A stretch of 64,000 nt of DNA from Bacteroidales bacterium (GTDB taxonomy: Bacteria; Bacteroidota; Bacteroidia; Bacteroidales; F082). The position numbers and the translations under genes were made by a program. This document shows, in pieces, positions 7,549-14,667 of the stretch. Under the pieces are notes generated by a model. The model was not told the DNA's origin, ran no database searches, and worked only from the letters and a program-made list of their open reading frames with translations. How positions within the stretch are numbered: position 1 is the stretch's first letter; every line of letters starts with the position of its first letter. The stretch lies in contig JAFXLL010000009.1 in assembly GCA_017531225.1 (NCBI GenBank), positions 1 through 64,000 on the forward strand. The letters run 5' to 3'.

Positions 7549-9210
7549 TCAATTCGCTTTATGCACCAAACGCACGGAACAGCCATAATAACGATTGTGT
7601 CTGACATAAGGCGGAAGGTCTTGAACATAATCTTGTTCTCCAAAACCAAAACAATCTACAACGCCATAATCGACCATATAAGCGCCACTACACCAGTAAT
7701 TGCCCAAGAAGCCGAGTCCTTCAACAGTGGTGAAGGAACGATAGCCTGCTGCTGGCAGAAACACTGCACCGTTGGCCTCCATCTGTGACCAGCCATATTC
7801 GCCGATAACATTGGATGTGTATTCTGCATCCCAATTATTGGTCTCGATAAGTGCATATACCGATGAGTCCCAATCGTCGGGCAGTAAGATGATACCGTTT
7901 CCGTAGCCGAAAACATTGGCTTTCACAAAACGGATACCTGATGTTGTTGTACGTTCATTGCATATATATATCATCTCAGGAGATGACAGAGTGTACCACA
8001 AACCTGGTTGGTTGCCACCGTTGCTGATGGCGTTGTACACACCCCAGTCGGCATTGGCATAAGTTAGTGCAAGGGGAATTCCATAGCCGCCCTCTCCATT
8101 AGTAGGACCGTAACCGTAGCCGATACTTGCGTTATTAATATAGGTATAGTTATATGGCTGGTAGTAATGGTTTCCATTGTTCCAGCCGCTGGTGCCCCAG
8201 CCGAACAGGTCGATCCAGCCGCTGTAGTTCGATGAGATGTTGCTGTTGTCGTTGCCTATTTTGTCGCCTTGATGCTCGGCAAAACGCCAGGTGCCCGTGG
8301 AAGCCTGATACTGCAAGTTGCCCTTTGAGAAATATACTTGTTTACCTGTGGAGGTGATTGTGAATTTGGCGTTGATGGCACCTTCAGGAAGGCTCGTTGG
8401 CACGGTGACATCAACATTGATACCATCAAACAGATAGCCGTTGGCTGAGATGGCAGGGATAGCCCCACGGGTTCCGGTGTATTCATTGTCAGCAGTGTAG
8501 GCCGAACCATTGCCGCCTGCCGGCACCGCATTCTGCGGAAGCAGGATGGCCCAACGCTCGCCGCTGCCACCGGGCAACTTGATGGCACCACTGACTGCCT
8601 CGGAAGTGCTGAAAGTGTTGTTTGTGAAGTCAATCACCACATAGTTTTGTATGCCATCGCCCTCAATCCATGTGGGTGCATCCGATCCGCTAGTAACATT
8701 GAACATCACCAAGGCGCCCTTGTTTTGGAAGAAGGAATGATAGGTGCCTTCGCCGGTGAAGTCCTCTTCGGAGACACCAAACGAAATCACAGCCATGTTG
8801 CTGATATCGGTCTGGTCGATGATGTCGAACGAGCACCATGTGCTTGTGCCGGGGGTGAAGTCATCTTCATAGATCATTCTGTTTCCAAGGAAATAGAAAT
8901 AAAGAGGCTCGTTCATGGCAGGGTTGATGAGGTTGCCTTTGAAGGTCGTGCCGCGGCAGGTGAGCTTGCCCACGTATTTGCCGCCGCTGCCCACATACAC
9001 CACGTCGTTTTGCGCAAAGGCCACATCGCCCGTGTTGGGGTCGACATTGATCCTTGAGCCGTTGTCAGCCTTCATCTGTTTACTCACATCAAGGGTGATG
9101 GGCACGATGCGGTCGCCATCGTTGTTGTCAGGCTTCCGTTCCTCTTTCTTGCACTGCGAGAGGGTCAGCGCCATCGCCAATGCCATCATTACAAAAGTTA
9201 GTTTTTTCAT
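7549..9210 (-). CDS. surface lipoprotein with C-terminal FISUMP/SUMF-like region
   Basis: 553 residues with a lipoprotein signal peptide (lipobox LSQC, Cys at about residue 20, followed by KKEE). Two parts are visible. Residues about 40-270 are beta-rich, with VVYVGSGGKYVGKLTC and a later ERWAILLPQNAVPAGG stretch, resembling the fimbrial/Mfa-like and BACON-linked lipoproteins of Bacteroidales. After about residue 280 comes KQVYFSKGNLQYQASTGTWR, a common opening of C-terminal FISUMP-type domains, then an aromatic/Gly/Asn-rich domain with WIDLFGWGTSGW and a closing CSVRLVHKAN, as in SUMF-like sugar-associated folds. A surface-exposed role is likely; the ligand is unknown. It follows the repeat protein by 22 bp in the same transcript. 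Confidence 0.7.
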   Translation of the reverse strand: MKKLTFVMMALAMALTLSQCKKEERKPDNNDGDRIVPITLDVSKQMKADNGSRINVDPNTGDVAFAQNDVVYVGSGGKYVGKLTCRGTTFKGNLINPAMNEPLYFYFLGNRMIYEDDFTPGTSTWCSFDIIDQTDISNMAVISFGVSEEDFTGEGTYHSFFQNKGALVMFNVTSGSDAPTWIEGDGIQNYVVIDFTNNTFSTSEAVSGAIKLPGGSGERWAILLPQNAVPAGGNGSAYTADNEYTGTRGAIPAISANGYLFDGINVDVTVPTSLPEGAINAKFTITSTGKQVYFSKGNLQYQASTGTWRFAEHQGDKIGNDNSNISSNYSGWIDLFGWGTSGWNNGNHYYQPYNYTYINNASIGYGYGPTNGEGGYGIPLALTYANADWGVYNAISNGGNQPGLWYTLSSPEMIYICNERTTTSGIRFVKANVFGYGNGIILLPDDWDSSVYALIETNNWDAEYTSNVIGEYGWSQMEANGAVFLPAAGYRSFTTVEGLGFLGNYWCSGAYMVDYGVVDCFGFGEQDYVQDLPPYVRHNRYYGCSVRLVHKAN

Positions 9211-9232
9211 GTTTCGTTCTCCTTATTAATTG

Positions 9233-9676
9233 TTATTTGATTTGTTTTTCTTCTGACTTCTGACTTCCGACTCCTGTCTTCTGTCTTCTTTTCATAGCGA
9301 CATAACCGCTTCCTGCCGCCAACAGCATTAGCAGCCCACCGCCCAAAGGTGCTTCGCCGAAGCCTTGGTGCGTGAAGTTGCCCGAGTAGTTGCTGCCGAA
9401 ACTTTGGTGGGTGAATTCATTCAAGTAGGTAAAGCCAAAGTTTTGATGGCTGAAATCACCTATATAGGCACAGCCAAAGCCTTGGTGGATGAATGTTCCC
9501 ATGTAATTGCTGCCGTAGCCTTGGTGGGTGAAGGACCCGTTGTAATCTTCACCAAAGTTCTGGGGCATGAACAGTCCGACACCCTGCGCCTGCGCCCCAA
9601 GCGGAAGCCAAACGGCAAATGCCGCGGCCCAAGCAAGTAGGAGTGCCCTGCGCTTTGTTTTCAATCGTTGTTTCAT
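9233..9676 (-). CDS. secreted 13-residue tandem-repeat protein with PLGGG/membrane/basic tail
   Basis: 147 residues from the ATG at 9676. An upstream in-frame ATG (9700) is rejected because it falls at the predicted transcription start. After a signal peptide (cleavage near AQA), the mature protein is five 13-residue units of pattern F-x-x-Q-x-(F/Y)-G-x-x-Y-x-(G/N)-x (residues 36-100). A sixth, partial unit merges into APLGGG, followed by a hydrophobic stretch and KRRQK. The tail matches that of the protein at 1608-1913. The Gly/aromatic/Gln composition suggests a stacked beta structure such as an amyloid-like or adhesive surface fibre; this is inference. The last residues are encoded by the heptanucleotide repeat at 9251-9292. 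First gene of an operon with the lipoprotein. Confidence 0.7.
   Translation of the reverse strand: MKQRLKTKRRALLLAWAAAFAVWLPLGAQAQGVGLFMPQNFGEDYNGSFTHQGYGSNYMGTFIHQGFGCAYIGDFSHQNFGFTYLNEFTHQSFGSNYSGNFTHQGFGEAPLGGGLLMLLAAGSGYVAMKRRQKTGVGSQKSEEKQIK
9251..9292 (-). repeat. heptanucleotide tandem repeat (6 units)
   Basis: On +: TTCTGAC x2, TTCCGAC, TCCTGTC, TTCTGTC, TTCTTTT, in strict 7-nt phase. It covers the 3' end of the repeat-protein gene, 41 nt before the next start codon. Read on the minus strand it contains GAAGACAGGAGT, also present at 30258-30285. Confidence 0.85.
9377..9571 (-). repeat. five 39-bp tandem repeats encoding 13-residue units
   Basis: Each unit encodes F(T/I/S/M)(H/P)Q(G/N/S)(F/Y)Gxx Y xx x. 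The DNA units are diverged mainly at the residues after Gly and after Tyr, so the repeat is under protein-level constraint and not a fresh expansion. Confidence 0.85.
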
Positions 9677-9704
9677 AGGCAATTGCTTTGTTTTTTTCAC
9701 GTTA

Positions 9705-9735
9705 CAAAAATAAAGGGCTGTCTAAGGCGAAACAA
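9705..9735 (-). promoter_or_regulatory. promoter of repeat-protein operon
   Basis: Minus strand: TTG (9735-9733), 20-nt spacer, TATTTTTG (9712-9705). The transcript would begin near 9700, which decides the ATG at 9676 as start. Confidence 0.65.
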
Positions 9736-9803
9736 CTACCCAAAACTCGCATTTTTGCCCTTGAGGTGGGGGCCAGTCTTTTTTTTTCAATATTTTTGTC
9801 ACC

Positions 9804-11582
9804 GTGAAACAAAGAATCATCATCATAGGATTGCTTTTGGTAGCGGCTTGGGCCAAGGCGCAGACCAGCGACGAACTGTTACTGATGGTGGATAGCGCCT
9901 ACGCCGAGGCGATGGCGGGACATCTTCAGGAGGCCATTGCCATCAATGAAGAGGGATTGGCCCTGGTGCCAGCCGACTCGTTGGGCCTGAAGTGTGAGTT
10001 CTACTCCTGCCTGCTTTACTGCTACCACCGGCTGGGCGACTATGAACAGGCGTTGCGCTATGGCGAGCTCTGCCTCAATTACGATGAGCGCTTTGGAGCG
10101 CCCTCTGACCTCTCTGCTTCGCTGGGCAACCTGGCGGGCATCTATTCCTCGGTGGGCAAGCACGACGTGGCCATCGGCTACCTCAACCGCGCCATCGACA
10201 TCGAAAACGAGCTGCTTGCTGCTGATGAGAACTACTCGCCGAAGTCGCTCGCCGTCCGCAAAGCCATGCTGGGTGAGACCTTGGTGGCCAAAGCCCTCAC
10301 CCTGCCGAAAGACGAACGTGAGCCGCTGCTCCAACAAGCCCTCGACCTCACCAACGAGGCCTATCTTATCGACTTACGACTGGAACGCACACCACAAATG
10401 GGGATGCGGCTTTCACAACTCGGCAATATCTACAAGCAGCTTGGTGACTCGGAGCAAGCCCGTGAGTGTAATGAGAAAGCCTTGGACATTGCCCGGCAAA
10501 CCGGGAACCGCCCCTCCGAGGTGATCACTCTTTTACAACTCGACCGATATGAGGAAGCGGCTGAATTGGCTCAAGCCATCGGCATGAAGAAACAAGAGAT
10601 GGAAGCCTGCCGAAATCTTGTAGAGGAATACAAGATGGCAGGCCGTTATCAGGAAGCCCTTTCTATGTCGGAGCGCGCCGCGATTCTCGGTGAAGCCATG
10701 CTGAATGAGGAAAGCGAGCGTCAACTCACGATGTGGCAAGTACGCTACGATACCCAACAGAAGGAGCAACAGCTGCAGCTTCAGGAACAGACCATCCGCG
10801 CCCAACGTATGCGGTTGTTTTGGCTGATTACTGTCACGGTGTTGGCGTTGGCGGCCATCGTATTCCTGGTGCTCTACGCACGACTCCAAAAGCGCATCCT
10901 TCGTGTCAAGGACCGCAACTATGCTATTCTCACCCACGACCTCAAGAACCCGATGTTGGCGCAACAGCAGATGCTCCGGATGTTCTACAAGAACTTCGAG
11001 AACTACAGCCGTGAAGAGATCCAGGAGAACCTCGGCAAACTCCTCACCAGCAGCGACAACCAGATTGACCTGCTCTACAACCTACAGCAGATGGCGCTCA
11101 TCGAAAACGGCAAACAGAAAGTTAGCCCCGTGCGCATCGACCTCGCCAGCATCGTCAGCGAGGTGGTCGGCAACATGCAGAGCTTCGCTGATCTGAAACA
11201 CATCGCTTTGGTCAACAACGTTAAACGTAGTCTTGTCATGGCCGACCGCAACGCTGTGCGCACTGTGCTCCGCAACCTTTTGAGCAATGCCGTCAAGTAC
11301 TCGTTCGAAGGTGGCACTGTCGAGATTGGTAACACTCCAGACGGCCACGGCTTCTTCGTCCACGACCATGGCATCGGCATGACCGAAGATCGTGTCAAGG
11401 AATTGTTGTGTGCTAAACAAGTTATTGTATCTCAAATAGATACGAGATGGAATGGAGGTACAGGTATAGGATTGATGCTCTGTCGTGAGCTCATCCGCCT
11501 CAACCACGGCACCATCGATATCACCAGTGTTCCGCAAAACGGCACCACCATAACAGTGACCTTCCCATCAACTTCCAACTAA
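9804..11582 (+). CDS. TPR-containing membrane sensor histidine kinase
   Basis: 592 residues with a GTG start. A signal peptide (about 1-19) is followed by a periplasmic tetratricopeptide region (about 30-290), one transmembrane helix (about 339-358), a HisKA-like segment with phosphoacceptor His378 (THDLKNPM) and an HATPase_c domain. The latter has the N box LRNLLSNAVKYS, G1 HDHGIGM and G2 GGTGIGL. The layout suggests that protein or peptide binding to the TPRs controls phosphorylation of the LuxR-type regulator encoded 22 bp downstream. The -7 box TATTTTTG (9791-9798) is so close that the message is nearly leaderless. The sensed signal is unknown; the adjacent divergent repeat-protein operon is a plausible target, by position only. 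Confidence 0.88.
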   Translation: MKQRIIIIGLLLVAAWAKAQTSDELLLMVDSAYAEAMAGHLQEAIAINEEGLALVPADSLGLKCEFYSCLLYCYHRLGDYEQALRYGELCLNYDERFGAPSDLSASLGNLAGIYSSVGKHDVAIGYLNRAIDIENELLAADENYSPKSLAVRKAMLGETLVAKALTLPKDEREPLLQQALDLTNEAYLIDLRLERTPQMGMRLSQLGNIYKQLGDSEQARECNEKALDIARQTGNRPSEVITLLQLDRYEEAAELAQAIGMKKQEMEACRNLVEEYKMAGRYQEALSMSERAAILGEAMLNEESERQLTMWQVRYDTQQKEQQLQLQEQTIRAQRMRLFWLITVTVLALAAIVFLVLYARLQKRILRVKDRNYAILTHDLKNPMLAQQQMLRMFYKNFENYSREEIQENLGKLLTSSDNQIDLLYNLQQMALIENGKQKVSPVRIDLASIVSEVVGNMQSFADLKHIALVNNVKRSLVMADRNAVRTVLRNLLSNAVKYSFEGGTVEIGNTPDGHGFFVHDHGIGMTEDRVKELLCAKQVIVSQIDTRWNGGTGIGLMLCRELIRLNHGTIDITSVPQNGTTITVTFPSTSN

Positions 11583-11603
11583 AAACACCCAACTACCAAC
11601 TGC
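11569..11603 (+). repeat. heptanucleotide tandem repeat between kinase and regulator (5 units)
   Basis: CAACTTC, CAACTAA, AAACACC, CAACTAC, CAACTGC in 7-nt phase, ending directly before the ATG at 11605. It includes the kinase stop codon. Confidence 0.85.
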
Positions 11604-11604
11604 C

Positions 11605-12231
11605 ATGAACATCGCATTGTTAGACGATCACGACCTCATCCGCGCCGGCATTCGCAGTGCCCTTAGCGGCATGCCGCATCGGGTGACCATCGACGTTGGC
11701 ACCGCCGATGACTTCTTCGATGCGCTCGTCAACGGCACACCTTGTGATTTGGTGCTGCTCGACGTGCTCATGCCTGGCACCAACGGCATCGAAGTGGCGC
11801 AACGGCTGCGTGCTGAGTACCCCGGCATTAAGATTATCATCGTGTCGGTTGACACCAAGGAATACATCATCAACCAGCTCATGCAGATTGGCATCGATGG
11901 CTTCATCAGTAAAAACGGCCCTCTCGAGGAGGTACGCGCCGCTGTGGCATCGGTGGAGGATGGGGTGCCCTATTACGGTCACGACCTCGCCGTGTTGGTG
12001 CGTGACATAGTGGATGCCCGTCTTGACAAACGTTCTTCGTCAAAACTTACCAAACGTGAGCTGGAGATCATTGAGGCCAGCTGCAACGGGCTGATGGGCA
12101 AGGAGATTGCTGATAAGTTCCACATCAGTCTTAGAGCAGTGAATTCCCACAAGACAAATATCTTCAATAAATTAGGATTAAGCTCTTCCGTTGAGATGGT
12201 TCGTTTCGCCCTCGAAAACGGAATTATTTAA
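11605..12231 (+). CDS. LuxR/NarL-type response regulator
   Basis: 208 residues. The receiver domain (1-120) has acidic DDHD at residues 7-10, phosphoacceptor Asp53 in LVLLDVLMPG, and the usual Ser/Lys positions (VSVDT, SKNG). The C-terminal LuxR helix-turn-helix runs from about 142 to 205, with KLTKRELEIIEASCNG, GKEIADKFHISLRAVNSHKT and a dimerisation end. It pairs with the kinase encoded immediately upstream. The stop overlaps that of the convergent deaminase gene in a shared TTAA (12228-12231), so no terminator fits between them. Confidence 0.93.
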   Translation: MNIALLDDHDLIRAGIRSALSGMPHRVTIDVGTADDFFDALVNGTPCDLVLLDVLMPGTNGIEVAQRLRAEYPGIKIIIVSVDTKEYIINQLMQIGIDGFISKNGPLEEVRAAVASVEDGVPYYGHDLAVLVRDIVDARLDKRSSSKLTKRELEIIEASCNGLMGKEIADKFHISLRAVNSHKTNIFNKLGLSSSVEMVRFALENGII

Positions 12232-13256
12232 TGCTGTCCCTCGTACTGCTGGACTTCGTCATATTTGTAAACCAGTTCGATGCCGACTTGGCGGAACATC
12301 TCTTCTGACTCGGCGCCGTCATGGTAACGGCGTTCGCACACCACGCGCACGATGCCGCAGTTGATGATGAGCATGGCACAGGTGCGGCAGGGAGTCATGC
12401 GGCAGTAGAGCGTGCTGCCATCGAGGGCTATGCCCCTACGGGCAGCCTGGCAGATGGCGTTCTGCTCAGCATGAACGGTGCGGACGCAGTGTTGGGTGAC
12501 GCTGCCGTCTTCGTGGATGACCTTACGGAACAGGTGCCCCACATCGTCGCAGTGCGGAAGTCCACGCGGTGAGCCTACGTAGCCCGTCACCAAGATCTGC
12601 TTGTCCTTGACGATGACACAGCCGCTGCGACCACGGTTGCAGGTGGCACGCTCGCTGACGGTGTCAGCAAGATTCAGGAAATAGTCGTCCCATGATGGAC
12701 GGACATGCAGTTGGGTGAGGACCTTCTCCACCTGTTGGTGCAGTTCGGGAATGCTGCCGTCGTTCATGAACACGAAGTCGGCTTGCTTGATGCAGGCACC
12801 GAGGTTTTGTTTGTTGGGATCGGTGGCGGTCATCTCGCGCTCTTCATTGGCCACAAAAGTCTCGAAGCTCACGTGGTCAGTCTCCGAGCCGCGCAGATAG
12901 ATGCGGTCGTAACGGATGCGACGGTCTGCGTCGACAGCGAAGAGGTAGAACTCGCCTTTTTGACGTAAAGATGCAATCTCACCAGGAGTACGGACGCTCT
13001 CGATGACGGCGTTTTTGCCTTCGGCTTTGGCACGCTCATAGAGTTGGTCGGTGATGTAACTCGGCGTATGTGCGGCACGCAATTCGTTACCCATGGCGGT
13101 GAGCGTGTCGCGGTTCACCGCTTGTCCACGCTTGACGATCTCTTCGGTGATGAAAGCCCGCACCGAATAGTGCACAAAGCCTTTTTCCTTGATCAAATAA
13201 TCGACGATAGTGCCTTTGCCTGCGCCTAACGTCCCGGTGATTCCAATGATTATCAT
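12228..13256 (-). CDS. P-loop nucleotide kinase-like / dCMP deaminase fusion
   Basis: 342 residues in two domains. The N-terminal half (about 1-185) is a P-loop kinase-like domain with Walker A GTLGAGKGT at residues 7-15 and an IESVRTPGE stretch, resembling dephospho-CoA/adenylate kinase-like enzymes. The C-terminal half is a zinc cytidine/dCMP deaminase: VHAEQNAI supplies the His ligand and catalytic Glu, and TPCRTC the two Cys ligands. dCMP deaminase makes dUMP for thymidylate synthesis. A P-loop plus deaminase layout is also found in AvcD antiphage deaminases, but this protein is shorter and sits in a housekeeping context, so a nucleotide-pool role is the safer reading. It follows the LOG gene by one base. 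Confidence 0.8.
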   Translation of the reverse strand: MIIIGITGTLGAGKGTIVDYLIKEKGFVHYSVRAFITEEIVKRGQAVNRDTLTAMGNELRAAHTPSYITDQLYERAKAEGKNAVIESVRTPGEIASLRQKGEFYLFAVDADRRIRYDRIYLRGSETDHVSFETFVANEEREMTATDPNKQNLGACIKQADFVFMNDGSIPELHQQVEKVLTQLHVRPSWDDYFLNLADTVSERATCNRGRSGCVIVKDKQILVTGYVGSPRGLPHCDDVGHLFRKVIHEDGSVTQHCVRTVHAEQNAICQAARRGIALDGSTLYCRMTPCRTCAMLIINCGIVRVVCERRYHDGAESEEMFRQVGIELVYKYDEVQQYEGQH

Positions 13257-13257
13257 C

Positions 13258-13854
13258 TTATTTCTCTTTTATTTGTTCTTTGATTTCAACGACCCATTTG
13301 TCCACGTCGGCAGGCTGGAATTGTTTCATCTTTTCCAATAAATCCTTTGGATCGTCGCTGACGATGAGGTTGTCGGCGTGTTCCCTACGCATGAAGCCTT
13401 CTTTAGCAATGTGGTCGATAAACTGCACGATGCCGTCGTAATAACCGTCCACATTGAAAAGCGCCACGGGCTTGTCGAACACACGCAACTGGCTGAGCAC
13501 GTAGACCTCGAAAAACTCGTCCATGGTTCCAATGCCGCCAGGCATGACGATAAAGCCGTCCGCCATGTCTTCCAAAACCTTTTTGCGTTCAGCCATCGAG
13601 TCCACCACAATCATCTCGTCAATACCTTCGTGACCCACATGCATATTTGACAAGTGTTGGGTGATGGTGCCAGTCACCTTGCATTGGCGTTCAATCATCA
13701 CGTCGGCAATGATTCGCATCAGCCCCACGCTGCCGGCGCCATAAAGCAACTCGCAGCCATTGTCGGCCAACACATGGCCCAATTCGGCAGCCTTCTCACG
13801 ATAGATGGGGTTGAACCCCATGCTGCTGCCACAAAAAACGCAAATTTTCTTCAT
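13258..13854 (-). CDS. LOG family (TIGR00730) nucleotide 5'-monophosphate phosphoribohydrolase
   Basis: 198 residues from the ATG at 13854. A longer frame upstream runs antisense through mtnN and is rejected. It has a Rossmann-like start KKICVFCGSS, a YGAGSVGLM loop and the family signature PGGIGTMDE (about residues 105-113). These enzymes release the base from nucleotide monophosphates, historically annotated as lysine decarboxylases or cytokinin-activating LOG. Co-transcription with the kinase-deaminase fusion one base downstream is consistent with nucleotide salvage or pool cleansing. Confidence 0.9.
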   Translation of the reverse strand: MKKICVFCGSSMGFNPIYREKAAELGHVLADNGCELLYGAGSVGLMRIIADVMIERQCKVTGTITQHLSNMHVGHEGIDEMIVVDSMAERKKVLEDMADGFIVMPGGIGTMDEFFEVYVLSQLRVFDKPVALFNVDGYYDGIVQFIDHIAKEGFMRREHADNLIVSDDPKDLLEKMKQFQPADVDKWVVEIKEQIKEK

Positions 13855-13868
13855 GTGGATATTTTTTG

Positions 13869-13891
13869 CAAAGATAGTTTTTTTATCTTTG
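13869..13891. promoter_or_regulatory. symmetrical divergent -7 boxes of LOG (-) and mtnN (+)
   Basis: CAAAGATA (13869-13876) and TATCTTTG (13884-13891) form an 8-bp inverted repeat around 7 nt. Each is a perfect TAnnTTTG box for one strand. The -33 elements are weak, so regulation or an activator may be involved. Confidence 0.65.
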
Positions 13892-13912
13892 TAAACTTGA
13901 AATCTTGAAAAT

Positions 13913-14665
13913 ATGAGAAATATTGGCATCCTTGGCGCTATGGCGCAGGAAATTGACGAGGTAAAAGCCCTCTTGACAGAAAAAACCGTTGTAAAAATCG
14001 CCAACCGTGAGTTTGTGGTGGGCAAGATTGGCAATGTGCGTTGTGTGGTGGCCTTCTCCAAGTGGGGTAAGGTGGCGGCTACCATCACCGCAACCTTGAT
14101 GATACAGGAATTTGGTGTCACTGACTTGTTTTTCATAGGCACGGCAGGTGCTATGGCCGATGGCTTGAAGGTGGGCGATATCGTCATCTCCAAGCGTATG
14201 GTGCAGCACGACTTGGATGCCCGTCCTATTATCCCGCGCTTTGAAATGCCTCTGCTTAACCGCACTTATGTGGACAGCGACTTAGACCTAACCGAACTGG
14301 CTGGGAAGGCAGTCAGCAATTTGTTGGAAAAAGGTGTCGAAAGCATTGTGGGCGAAAAAGCCATCAAGGAATTCAACCTTGCTCCGACCTTGTATTTTGG
14401 TGACATTGCCAGCGGTGACCAATTCATCAGCAATGATGACAAACGTCAGGAAATCCTAAGCTTCTTGCCAGATATCCTCTGCGTGGAGATGGAAGGCGCT
14501 GCCGTGGCACAGGTTTGTTTGGAGTTCAACACGCCCTTCACTATCATTCGCACCATCAGTGACACCGCCAACCACAACGCCCATGTCGATTTCAACAAGT
14601 TCATCGCCGAGGTGGCCAACGCTTACTCGAGGGCCATTGTCAGCGAGATTGTCAAGCTCGTTTGA
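13913..14665 (+). CDS. mtnN: 5'-methylthioadenosine/S-adenosylhomocysteine nucleosidase
   Basis: 250 residues. The N-terminal GILGAMAQEID and the later FFIGTAGAM, DIVISKRMVQHDLDARP, SGDQFI and VEMEGAAVAQVC follow the MtnN/Pfs pattern, with the Glu of VEMEGA and Asp of TISDTAN as substrate and catalytic residues. It cleaves adenine from methylthioadenosine and S-adenosylhomocysteine, recycling methionine and relieving product inhibition of methyltransferases. The leader is about 16 nt. It is convergent with the zinc-ribbon gene, with a 2-bp gap and no terminator. Confidence 0.93.
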   Translation: MRNIGILGAMAQEIDEVKALLTEKTVVKIANREFVVGKIGNVRCVVAFSKWGKVAATITATLMIQEFGVTDLFFIGTAGAMADGLKVGDIVISKRMVQHDLDARPIIPRFEMPLLNRTYVDSDLDLTELAGKAVSNLLEKGVESIVGEKAIKEFNLAPTLYFGDIASGDQFISNDDKRQEILSFLPDILCVEMEGAAVAQVCLEFNTPFTIIRTISDTANHNAHVDFNKFIAEVANAYSRAIVSEIVKLV

Positions 14666-14667
14666 AA

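Noticed and set aside
12228-13256. Definite antiphage (AvcD) assignment
   Set aside because: Only the domain order is similar; length, neighbours and lack of an antidote RNA argue for caution.
13855-14265. N-terminal extension of the LOG gene
   Set aside because: It runs antisense through the well-supported mtnN gene and upstream of the LOG promoter. The ATG at 13854 starts the family's first strand.
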